6,900 nt of DNA from an uncultured Bacteroidota bacterium (GCA_946479535.1 CAMLGP010000145.1:1-6900); one strand, 5' to 3'. Counted from the first letter of the stretch, positions 1-6,592 are shown. Notes: generated from the letters alone by a model not told the origin. Numbers and translations: made by a program.

Positions 1-935
1 AGGTGTATGAGAACGGAATTTGTTTTGCGTGGCCTGGCCTGCTTAATAAACAGGATCAGCCAGACTGCCAATAAAAGCACTGGAACCAATTGGGAAATAA
101 TATTATGCAGGTTTACCAGCAGGTTCAAACTCCATGCTTGTGAAAAGGGGGTTCCGAAAAAAAAGGAGATCTTTTTCAGAGGTTGAATGACCAGTTCGGT
201 CCGGCTATCATGTTGTATATGTAAAACCTGGCGATAGGCCAGAAATACAAAAAAATAGAGCAGGTAAATGATGAAATACGTTGAAAGGCCGATGAGGAAC
301 GGCTTAGGCTTTTTAACTGTTTCTTTCGAGAGCCAATAGAGAAGAAAAGGCAAAAGGAATACACCAAAACCAACCTGGTAAATCAGCAGTGCCAGAACGC
401 CCAACAGGATACTCAAAATATAATTGAGTTTTTTGCTGGCCGGATTAGTCACTGCGCCAAAAAGAAGATGTCCTGATAGCAATCCTGTAATAAACGACAA
501 ATAAATCTGTCCGGCGGAAGCCCAGCCAACATAAATAGTTACCGAACTACTGCAGATACATGCTATTGCAAGCAAGAGCGGAAGTAGCGGGGAAAGATCA
601 AGTTTTTTGACCCATTGTCTGGAACAATGAAAAAGCAGCCAGGAACAAAATAACCATCCTGCCAGTGAAAGGACTCGAAGGTATATTAACGCATGAGTTG
701 AAGAGACATACTGAAAGGCTTTTTGAAAATAGATGCCGGAAAATAATCTTCCATTTTTGGCAAACATCTGGTAATTGCTGTCTGTATCCCTGTTCCATAA
801 CTGGTATGCTTCATCAAGGTAGACGTAATCAGTAGTAAATACAGGTGCAAATATGATGGCAGAAAAAAGCAGTAGAATTAACAGGACCATCCCGTTCCTG
901 TTATACCAGGAAGTGGTGGCGGGTGGGTGGTTCAT
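1..935 (-). CDS. Multi-pass membrane protein, possible GT-C/GtrII-like glycosyltransferase (3' end outside window)
   Basis: The frame is open from the ATG at 935 to the left edge without a stop, giving 311 residues and no C-terminus. Hydrophobic segments are visible at about residues 15-33, 83-103, 115-136, 142-162, 171-202, 212-234 and 270-297, so this is an inner-membrane protein with at least seven spans. The first loop after TM1 holds an acidic cluster, DYVYLDEAY (36-44), followed by NGR (61-63). An acidic pair in the first outer loop and a following 'GR' are features I associate with GT-C and GtrII-like lipid-linked sugar transferases; that family link is inference. Only 14 bases separate the start from the stop of the coiled-coil gene upstream, so it is probably cotranscribed with pheT. 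No Shine-Dalgarno sequence is seen, which is normal in Bacteroidota. Alternatives are a generic polytopic protein or an O-antigen-type polymerase. The reading frame is certain; the function is weak. Confidence 0.85.
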   Translation of the reverse strand, partial: MNHPPATTSWYNRNGMVLLILLLFSAIIFAPVFTTDYVYLDEAYQLWNRDTDSNYQMFAKNGRLFSGIYFQKAFQYVSSTHALIYLRVLSLAGWLFCSWLLFHCSRQWVKKLDLSPLLPLLLAIACICSSSVTIYVGWASAGQIYLSFITGLLSGHLLFGAVTNPASKKLNYILSILLGVLALLIYQVGFGVFLLPFLLYWLSKETVKKPKPFLIGLSTYFIIYLLYFFVFLAYRQVLHIQHDSRTELVIQPLKKISFFFGTPFSQAWSLNLLVNLHNIISQLVPVLLLAVWLILFIKQARPRKTNSVLIH

Positions 936-949
936 ATTTGGTTAGTTGG

Positions 950-1237
950 TCAGGTACCCAACGCTGCAATACACTTATCTATTTCTTTCAGGTAACTGTT
1001 GATACGCTTTTCAAATTGCTTCTTCTCTGTTTCATCCATTTCGCCGCTGGTAAGTTTAAGCACTTCAACCTGTTGTTTCAGGCGGTCAATATTCTCATGA
1101 TGCTGCGCTTCCTGCTTTTTGCTATTGGTTAGTTCAGATTTCAGCCATTTATTCTCTTTTTGGAGGGTATCATGCTGTTTCAGCAGGTGCTGTAGTTTGT
1201 CCTGGATACGTTTAAGTTGCTCTTCTCCTAATGACAT
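950..1237 (-). CDS. Small coiled-coil protein, possible ZapB-like division factor
   Basis: This encodes a 95-residue, highly charged protein with no signal peptide or membrane segment, so it is probably cytosolic. Residues about 4-62 form a nearly uninterrupted amphipathic coiled coil rich in L, K, Q and E (for example LQHLLKQHDTLQKENKWLKS, 15-34). A short break (TSGEMDE, 63-69) leads into a second helix, FEKRINSYLKEIDKCIAAL (75-93). The gene starts 30 bases after the pheT stop. From memory, many Bacteroidota carry a small coiled-coil gene of this size after pheT and before zapA and rny, which suggests a role near the Z-ring like that of ZapB. That role is inferred from synteny and shape only; coiled coils give little homology signal. 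Here the next gene is a membrane protein rather than zapA. The protein is real with high likelihood because it is codon-regular, compact and fits the operon spacing. Confidence 0.85.
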   Translation of the reverse strand: MSLGEEQLKRIQDKLQHLLKQHDTLQKENKWLKSELTNSKKQEAQHHENIDRLKQQVEVLKLTSGEMDETEKKQFEKRINSYLKEIDKCIAALGT

Positions 1238-1267
1238 GGTGTTTGGTTTTGATGTTGAGTTGCCTTG

Positions 1268-3694
1268 CTACTTTCTGATCTCAGCCTGCAAATCTTTCTC
1301 CAAAGTGCTCATGATCGTGTTCATCCAGCCATCTATTTCCTTATCCGTTAGTGTTTTTTCCTCATCAAGGAAAGTAAAGTTCACAGCAAGGGACTTTTTG
1401 CCAGCACCCAACTTTTCACTTTCAAAAATATCAAACAATTTAATTTGCCTGAGCTTATTCAACCTGATTTTAAAAATGCTTTTCTCCACATCTGCATAGG
1501 GAAGCTGATGGGGAACCACCAATGCCAGGTCTCGCTGAACGGCCGGGAACCGGGGGATCTCTTTGAATTCAGGTTTTAGTGAAGTGGCCAATTGGGAAAG
1601 ATAATCCCAGTCAAAGTCTGCAAAGAACACTGGCTGCTTTATATCAAAACGGTCCAGTATCTTTTTATTTACCGAGCCCGCACGCAAAAGGATCTTGCCA
1701 TTGATCTTGCCAAGGAAGCCTTCACTGAATTTAGGATCTTCCAGCATTTCCAGGGTATCAAGGATAATGCCTGGTAACTGGATCAGTTTTGTAATTATAC
1801 CTTTTAATACATACAGGTCGGCCGGTTCAGCTTTCCTTCGCCAACTATCTTCCAGGTATTTACCCGTAAGATAGAGGCAGAGATGCTCCGGCTCATGGTA
1901 TTTGCCAACACCTTCTGATGTATAGGTCTTTCCAAATTCAAACAATTTCAGATCATTGTTCCTCCGGTTGAGATTATGCGCAATCACCTCCAGCCCGGTT
2001 TCCAGCATAGATGGGCGCATAATGTTTAATTCAGCACTCAGGTTATTCAGCATACTCACGGCAGTTGCCAGCTCTGCCTGGGTGAAATAGGCCGAATTGG
2101 TAATTGAATTGGTAAGGATCTCATTAAAACCCAGCCCAACCAGGTATCCTGAGATCTTTTCGCGCCAGGCTTCGGTTCCATAATTCTCCTCAACAGAAGG
2201 GGTAATGGTAATAGCTTCGGGGATGGGAATATTATCTAATCCATCAATCCGGAGTATTTCTTCCACCAGGTCTGCCGGCAGGTTGATATCGGGTTTATGA
2301 TAAGGTACTGCTACCAGCAATTCATCAATCCCTTCTTTTATTATTTCAAAGCCAAGAGAAACAAGGATATTCTTGATCGCATCTGAATGATAGATCTTGC
2401 CACTTAGTTTCCTGATAAAATGATATTTGATGCCCACCTGCGTCTTGGGAAATGGGTCAGGATATACATCAACTATATTGGAGCTGATCTCTCCGCCCGC
2501 TAACTCTTTTATCAGCAAAGCCGCTCTTTTCAACACTGTTACAGTATTGGAAATATCGGTTCCTTTTTCAAAACGGGAAGCGGCATCCGTACGGAGTCCA
2601 TGCCTGAAAGAAGTTTTACGAATGGTTACGGGATCAAACCAGGCTGATTCCAGGAAAATGTTTTTAGTGGTCTCTGTAACTCCACTGTGAAGTCCGCCGA
2701 ATACTCCGGCGATGCACATTCCTTCCAATTCATTACATACCATCAGGTCTTCATTGCTGAGCTTTCTTTCTTTTTCATCAAGGGTAACAAACACTGTTCC
2801 TTCAGGAAGATTCTTTACTACAATCTTATTTCCTTTGATGGCTGCCCTGTCATACGCATGAAGTGGCTGTCCGGTTTCATGCTGTATATAATTGGTGATA
2901 TCTACGATATTATTTATTGGGCGAATGCCAATTGCCTTGAGTCGTTGTTTTAACCAGCGCGGTGATTCGCCAATGGTAATATTGCTGATGCTTAAACCAG
3001 AGAAGCGCTGGCAGGCTATCTTATTCTCTATCTCAACTGGAATGGGAGCTGTATTGTTATCTGGTTTGAAGCTGTTGGGAAAAGGAAATTTAGGCTTGAG
3101 GTCGCGCTTGTCATGGTGTGTTAACCACGCGCAAACATCACGGGCTACACCCCAGTGACTCATTGCATCCATGCGGTTTGGGGTCAACCCTATCTCATAG
3201 ATCCAGTCTTCATACGGTTGAAAATAATCTGCAGCTAGTATTCCAACTTTTAGGTTGGAAGGTAAAACCATGATGCCATTATGAGAACTGCCTATGCCAA
3301 TCTCATCTTCTGCGCAGATCATTCCATAGCTTTCAACATTCCGGATCCTGGCCACCTTCATGGTGAGTGGTTCACCGGTAACAGGATAGATGGTGGTGCC
3401 AACAGTGGCTACCACAACTTTTTGCCCGGCGGCTACGTTGGGAGCGCCACAAACGATCTGGAGGGGTTCTCCATTACCGATATCAACTTTGGTAAGGCTG
3501 AGTTTATCTGCATTGGGGTGCTTTTCAGTACTGAGCACTTCCCCTATGATAAGTCCTTTTAATCCTCCACGGGCCTCTTCATAGTGGTGCATGGCTTCCA
3601 CTTCCAGGCCAATGGAGGTAAGTATCCTGCTCAAACGCTCAGGTTCAACTTCTACAGGCAGGTATTCGCCAAGCCATTTATACGAAATTGTCAT
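1268..3694 (-). CDS. pheT: Phenylalanine--tRNA ligase beta subunit
   Basis: This encodes the 808-residue beta subunit of the cytosolic (alpha-beta)2 Phe-tRNA synthetase, which binds tRNA-Phe and hydrolyses misacylated Tyr-tRNA while the alpha subunit (PheS, not in the window) activates Phe. Length and domain order are those of the full bacterial type. The start MTISYKWLGEY is the family N-terminus. An OB-fold tRNA-binding domain follows at about 40-150 (HPNADKL 59-65, VCGAPNV 81-87). The B3/B4 editing domain lies at about 225-400 (GIRPINNIVDITNYI 256-270, QPLHAYD 276-282, TDAASRFEKGTD 369-380). The B5 domain lies at about 420-490 with VEEILRIDG (477-485). A catalytic-like core comes next, and a C-terminal FDX-ACB anticodon-binding domain covers about 712-808 (RFPAVQRDLALVV). 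No frameshift or missing block is seen. It heads a leftward operon with the coiled-coil gene. No T-box or Phe-rich leader peptide is visible upstream; instead there is a homopurine tract and a repeat element. Confidence 0.98.
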   Translation of the reverse strand: MTISYKWLGEYLPVEVEPERLSRILTSIGLEVEAMHHYEEARGGLKGLIIGEVLSTEKHPNADKLSLTKVDIGNGEPLQIVCGAPNVAAGQKVVVATVGTTIYPVTGEPLTMKVARIRNVESYGMICAEDEIGIGSSHNGIMVLPSNLKVGILAADYFQPYEDWIYEIGLTPNRMDAMSHWGVARDVCAWLTHHDKRDLKPKFPFPNSFKPDNNTAPIPVEIENKIACQRFSGLSISNITIGESPRWLKQRLKAIGIRPINNIVDITNYIQHETGQPLHAYDRAAIKGNKIVVKNLPEGTVFVTLDEKERKLSNEDLMVCNELEGMCIAGVFGGLHSGVTETTKNIFLESAWFDPVTIRKTSFRHGLRTDAASRFEKGTDISNTVTVLKRAALLIKELAGGEISSNIVDVYPDPFPKTQVGIKYHFIRKLSGKIYHSDAIKNILVSLGFEIIKEGIDELLVAVPYHKPDINLPADLVEEILRIDGLDNIPIPEAITITPSVEENYGTEAWREKISGYLVGLGFNEILTNSITNSAYFTQAELATAVSMLNNLSAELNIMRPSMLETGLEVIAHNLNRRNNDLKLFEFGKTYTSEGVGKYHEPEHLCLYLTGKYLEDSWRRKAEPADLYVLKGIITKLIQLPGIILDTLEMLEDPKFSEGFLGKINGKILLRAGSVNKKILDRFDIKQPVFFADFDWDYLSQLATSLKPEFKEIPRFPAVQRDLALVVPHQLPYADVEKSIFKIRLNKLRQIKLFDIFESEKLGAGKKSLAVNFTFLDEEKTLTDKEIDGWMNTIMSTLEKDLQAEIRK

Positions 3695-3712
3695 AATGAC
3701 GGCGAAGATAAC

Positions 3713-3747
3713 GAAAAGGGGAAAGGGGAGGAGAAGGGAGAGGGGAG
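3713..3747. other. 35-base homopurine tract upstream of pheT
   Basis: Every base on the plus strand here is A or G, with runs such as AAAGGGGAAAGGGGAGGAG. It ends 18 bases before the pheT start codon, so in the pheT transcript, if transcription begins upstream, it would read as a pyrimidine-only leader. Such tracts can form triplex (H-DNA) structures or slip during replication. No function is shown; it could also be a relic of a degenerate repeat. Confidence 0.8.
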
Positions 3748-3760
3748 TTATTGGTAGGGG

Positions 3761-3890
3761 TTATTTTGAAAATGGGAAATTTCGAAATCTCTTTCTGTGG
3801 AACTCTCCGACCTGATCGATTGTGACGCAGGCTGAAAGTAAAGGAAAGATCGGCCTAAACAGATTTCGAAATTTCCCAATTTCAAAATTC
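3761..3890 (+). repeat. MITE-like palindromic-ended repeat, copy 1
   Basis: The element has 28-base arms at 3763-3790 and 3861-3888 that are reverse complements except for one position, separated by about 70 bases. Each arm is three 8-base units: TTTTGAAA, ATGGGAAA, TTTCGAAA on the left (3764-3787), mirrored on the right (3864-3887). The interior matches the reverse complement of copy 2 (4645-4776) at roughly three quarters of positions, with shared words such as CTTTCTGT, TCCGA, ATCGAT, CAGGCTGA and GGAAAGATC. It sits between the 169-residue gene and pheT, both leftward, and ends 2 bases from the former's stop codon. A transcript through it could fold into a long hairpin. No clear target-site duplication or transposase is seen. 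Confidence 0.85.
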
Positions 3891-3892
3891 CA

Positions 3893-4402
3893 CTAGGCCC
3901 TCAGTTCAATTTTAAAAGCGAGACTGAAATAAGAGTAATAATGCCCTCTCTGATTAATTGAATCACCATTCCACTCGTGGCCAAATGTAAAAGGGTTTTG
4001 ATTATCGCATACAGCTTCACCCAATCCGATCATTGCGTTGCTGCTGTGCACACGAAAGCCATAAGTGGAGGCTTTGTTTAGCTGAAGTGATGGTAAATGA
4101 AAGCGGATCCATTTATCATGATCATCTTTTTTTACCTCCAGGGATGATTCAGCAAAAGAAGGTCCCCAGGTTTTTGTTTCGGGATCAAATTCATGAACTG
4201 TTAATTGGATCTCTCCGGGATACTGGATAGCTGAGGCATACAGTTGTATGTTGTCCAGTTGTCCATCTGAAGGGCAGGTAAAAGTTTGTCCGCCAAAATG
4301 ATCAGTGGGATCGTTTTGAAGATGGCCGATCCATAGGGTGGTATTATTTTCCGCCTGTGAAATCACAGGGCGGGGGTGGCTGCCGGTTTTAAAGGTTTCC
4401 AT
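3893..4402 (-). CDS. Uncharacterised beta-rich soluble protein
   Basis: This encodes 169 residues and I do not recognise a named family with certainty. There is no signal peptide or membrane helix, so it is probably cytosolic. The composition (many aromatics, short alternating hydrophobic stretches such as DNIQLYAS and EIQLTVHEF, few helices) suggests a beta-sandwich or jelly-roll fold like carbohydrate-binding or fibre-tip modules. Distinct blocks are GGQTFTCPSDGQLDNIQLY (38-56), HEFDPETKTWGP (70-81), STYGFRVHSS (112-121) and NPFTFGHEWNGDS (136-148), ending GHYYSYFSLAFKIELRA. There are only two cysteines (43, 132). I have an impression of similar proteins in Chitinophagaceae, but cannot confirm it. 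The start at 4402 is the first ATG and gives the full fold; no Shine-Dalgarno sequence is present. It is flanked on both sides by copies of the same repeat element in opposite orientation, and the stop codon almost touches copy 1, which may serve as its transcript end. Confidence 0.85.
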   Translation of the reverse strand: METFKTGSHPRPVISQAENNTTLWIGHLQNDPTDHFGGQTFTCPSDGQLDNIQLYASAIQYPGEIQLTVHEFDPETKTWGPSFAESSLEVKKDDHDKWIRFHLPSLQLNKASTYGFRVHSSNAMIGLGEAVCDNQNPFTFGHEWNGDSINQRGHYYSYFSLAFKIELRA

Positions 4403-4578
4403 ATGAGCGTTTTTAGTTGTGAAACAATTGCAGTAAGGCAGCGGTTATGGTAAAAGAGCTTTATTTATAACTCTATAATATATCGAATTATTGTGCCACT
4501 CATCCTTTACTGGCATTCAATGCATCAAAAGATATCCACCGATTGGTACATTTTTTTTATAGGAACTCTTGCTTTAAT

Positions 4579-4593
4579 TCAGTAAATTACTGA
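4579..4593. promoter_or_regulatory. 15-bp dyad, possible operator
   Basis: TCAGTAA and TTACTGA are perfect inverted arms around a single central A. Short dyads of this size suit a dimeric helix-turn-helix repressor. It lies about 175 bases upstream of the 169-residue gene and 440 upstream of dnaB. AT-rich sequence produces such dyads by chance, so the call is weak. Confidence 0.25.
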
Positions 4594-4644
4594 TTGGGCG
4601 ATGGAAGGATATTTTCAGATTATTTTAGTGAATTAGGGGCAGTG

Positions 4645-4776
4645 TTATTTTGAAATTTTGAAATTGGGAAATTTTGAAATTGTTCAGGTTGATCTTTCCC
4701 CTTTTTCTCAGCCTGGGTTCACTATCGATTAAATCGGAATGCGGAACAGAAAGAAATTTCGAAATTTTCAAAATAC
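4645..4776 (-). repeat. MITE-like palindromic-ended repeat, copy 2 (opposite orientation)
   Basis: This is a second copy of the element at 3761-3890, in inverted orientation. The left arm is four consecutive 8-base units (4648-4679): TTTTGAAA, TTTTGAAA, TTGGGAAA, TTTTGAAA. The right arm has only two (TTTCGAAA 4757-4764 and TTTCAAAA 4766-4773), so the arms are unequal, unlike copy 1. The core between them aligns with the reverse complement of the copy 1 core, including GATCTTTCC, TCAGCCTG, ATCGAT and ACAGAAAG. The divergence in core and arms suggests an old duplication rather than a recent insertion. It lies in the gap upstream of dnaB, directly beside a DnaA-box 9-mer. Confidence 0.82.
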
Positions 4777-4782
4777 TACCTA

Positions 4783-4791
4783 TGTGGATAA
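4783..4791 (-). promoter_or_regulatory. Candidate DnaA box upstream of dnaB
   Basis: TGTGGATAA is the exact reverse complement of TTATCCACA, the high-affinity DnaA 9-mer. A near match, TTATTCACC read on the minus strand (one mismatch to TTATNCACA), lies at 4989-4997. A 9-mer match by chance in a window this size is unlikely but not negligible. It could mean DnaA control of dnaB or part of an initiation region. Confidence 0.4.
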
Positions 4792-5032
4792 CCTGAAGTT
4801 AGCTGGTGAAAAAAGGTGCAGAAAGAAAAATTTTTTTCAAAGCTGTTTTGCGCTTTATTTCGCTTTTCAGACTGCTGGACACATTCCGATCATAAAGAAA
4901 TAACAAGGAAATAATATTTCCCTTAAAATAAGCCTGGAATTACAGCCTCGTCCACGATCACGATAAGACGAGAAGCCCAACGGTCATTGGTGAATAACTA
5001 ATGGTTTAAAATTTTTATCGCTACTAACGAAC

Positions 5033-6592
5033 ATGGATCTTACGAACTTAAACAAAGACCGGAAAAGAAGAAAAACCCAGGTTGATCTCAGCACAATGGT
5101 TTACGGAAAAGTACCCCCACAGGCTAAAGACCTTGAGGAGGCCGTGCTGGGAGCCGTTTTGCTGGAAAAAAGCGCATTTGATACTATTGTAGAGATATTA
5201 AAACCGGAATGTTTTTACGTTGAAGCGCATCAGCGCATCTTCATGGCCATGCAAAGCCTGGCCAATAAAAGCCAACCCATCGATATCTTAACAGTTGCAG
5301 AAGAACTTCGTTTCAAAGAAGAGTTGGAAATGGTAGGAGGTCCCTATTATGTGACCCGCCTTACCAATGCTGTTGTTTCTTCTGCCCATATTGAGGCACA
5401 TGCCCGCATCATTCTCCAGAAATTTATCCAGCGTGAGCTGATCCGTATTAGCGGTGAGATCATCGGTGATGCTTATGAAGATTCAACCGATGTGTTTGAC
5501 CTCCTGGATGATGCCGAAAGCAAACTCTTTGAGATCACCAATAATCACCTTCGCAAGAATTTTGATACTATTGACTCTGTATTGGTGAAAACCATCCAGC
5601 GGATTGAAGACCTGCGCCATAAAAACGAAGATGTAACGGGTGTGCCCAGTGGATTTACTCATCTTGACAGGATCACTTACGGTTGGCAAAATACTGACCT
5701 GATCATCCTGGCTGCACGCCCTGCCGTGGGTAAAACAGCTTTTGCGTTGAACCTGGCAAGAAATGCAGTTATGCATCCAACCAAAACAACGCCTGTTGCA
5801 TTGTTTTCTCTTGAAATGAGCGCGGGCCAGCTGGTACAACGTATCCTTGCTGCTGAAAGTGAAATATGGCTCGAAAAGATTGCAAGAGGCAAGCTGGAAG
5901 AACATGAAATGAAACAGCTGTATGCAAGAGGTATTCAGCGCCTTGCACAGGCTCCACTTTTTATTGATGATACTCCGGCATTGAATATTTTTGAATTGAG
6001 AGCAAAATGCCGCCGGTTAAAGAACAAGCATAATATCGGGATGATCATCATCGACTATCTCCAACTGATGAGTGGTACCAATGAAAACCGCAATGGTAAC
6101 CGTGAGCAGGAGATCAGCAATATTTCCCGGAACCTGAAAGCACTTGCAAAGGAATTAAATGTACCGATCATTGCACTTTCCCAGTTAAGCCGTGCTGTTG
6201 AGCAAAGAGGTGCAAAGGACGGCAGCCGTGTACCACAATTGAGTGACCTGCGTGAATCCGGAGCCATTGAACAGGATGCAGACATGGTAATGTTCCTTTA
6301 CAGGCCTGAATATTATGATGTGACCACCAGTGCTGAAGGAGATAATATTAAAGGGCTTACTGAAGTGAAGATCGCGAAGCACAGGAATGGTATGCTGGAT
6401 ACTGTTAAACTGAAAGCATTATTGCACATACAGAAATTTACCAATTGGGATGAAGATCCATATAGCGGAATTGGTTTGCCGGGCGGCAGCTGGAAACCGA
6501 TAGATGAATCCGGCGGCGGCGGTGATACCAAATTATACATTCAGACCGGAAGCCGTATGAATGATATTGCCGATGACGAGGATCCCTTTTAA
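5033..6592 (+). CDS. dnaB: Replicative DNA helicase DnaB
   Basis: This is a full-length 519-residue hexameric 5'-3' helicase that unwinds the chromosome at the fork and recruits primase. An N-terminal extension of about 25 residues (basic KDRKRRK, 8-14) precedes the DnaB N-terminal domain at about 28-170 (PPQAKDLEEAVLGAVL at its start). The linker and C-terminal RecA-like domain begin at TGVPSGFTHLDRITYGW (202-218). Walker A is ARPAVGKT (228-235, K234), the catalytic Glu is E261 in SLEMS, and Walker B is MIIIDYLQL (337-345, D341). LSQLSR (382-387) and SDLRESGAIEQDAD with R407 match the conserved later helicase motifs. No intein or frameshift is seen. The tail after about residue 475 is low-complexity (GGGG) and ends in the acidic NDIADDEDPF. 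The start at 5033 has no Shine-Dalgarno sequence but gives the usual family length. It is transcribed alone and ends at a strong terminator. Confidence 0.98.
   Translation: MDLTNLNKDRKRRKTQVDLSTMVYGKVPPQAKDLEEAVLGAVLLEKSAFDTIVEILKPECFYVEAHQRIFMAMQSLANKSQPIDILTVAEELRFKEELEMVGGPYYVTRLTNAVVSSAHIEAHARIILQKFIQRELIRISGEIIGDAYEDSTDVFDLLDDAESKLFEITNNHLRKNFDTIDSVLVKTIQRIEDLRHKNEDVTGVPSGFTHLDRITYGWQNTDLIILAARPAVGKTAFALNLARNAVMHPTKTTPVALFSLEMSAGQLVQRILAAESEIWLEKIARGKLEEHEMKQLYARGIQRLAQAPLFIDDTPALNIFELRAKCRRLKNKHNIGMIIIDYLQLMSGTNENRNGNREQEISNISRNLKALAKELNVPIIALSQLSRAVEQRGAKDGSRVPQLSDLRESGAIEQDADMVMFLYRPEYYDVTTSAEGDNIKGLTEVKIAKHRNGMLDTVKLKALLHIQKFTNWDEDPYSGIGLPGGSWKPIDESGGGGDTKLYIQTGSRMNDIADDEDPF

Larger units (their letters stand above)
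4403..5032. other. 630-base AT-rich divergent intergenic region
   Basis: This is the gap between the leftward 169-residue gene and rightward dnaB. It should hold both promoters, but I find no convincing TTG/TAnnTTTG pair for either. It contains the 15-bp dyad at 4579-4593, repeat copy 2 at 4645-4776, a perfect DnaA-box 9-mer at 4783-4791, a one-mismatch box at 4989-4997, and a small hairpin with arms CTCGTC (4947-4952) and GACGAG (4967-4972) whose loop has CACGAT twice in tandem. A/T-only runs occur near 4461-4494, 4550-4560 and 4828-4838. I see no small gene or tRNA in it. Confidence 0.8.

Noticed and set aside
176..798. Two short minus-strand open frames (176-373 and 598-798)
   Set aside because: They overlap, in a different frame, the long membrane protein that is open from 935 to the window edge and that has far better hydrophobic structure.
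1119..1499. 126-residue plus-strand open frame
   Set aside because: It lies antisense across the coiled-coil gene and the end of pheT, both of which are recognisable or well-formed, and its Ser/Phe/Leu/Cys-rich product has the look of a complementary-strand shadow.
3591..3815. 74-residue plus-strand open frame reading through the homopurine tract
   Set aside because: Its C-terminal part is a translation of the purine tract and repeat arm (Lys/Arg/Gly/Glu-rich), and the rest is antisense to the pheT start.
3695..3892. T-box, Phe leader peptide or attenuator before pheT
   Set aside because: I find no Phe-rich short frame, no T-box core and no terminator/antiterminator pair; the gap is taken up by the repeat and the homopurine tract.
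3761..4776. CRISPR array
   Set aside because: There are only two repeats, they are inverted and diverged, and the intervening sequence is a protein-coding gene, so this is not a spacer array.
4947..4972. Hairpin CTCGTC/GACGAG as a riboswitch or small RNA
   Set aside because: It has only six base pairs, a 14-base loop and no T-run or known riboswitch core, so I list it only as a detail of the intergenic region.
5483..5905. 140-residue minus-strand open frame
   Set aside because: It is antisense to the DnaB region that encodes Walker A and the catalytic Glu; the product is Cys/His-rich noise with no recognisable motif.
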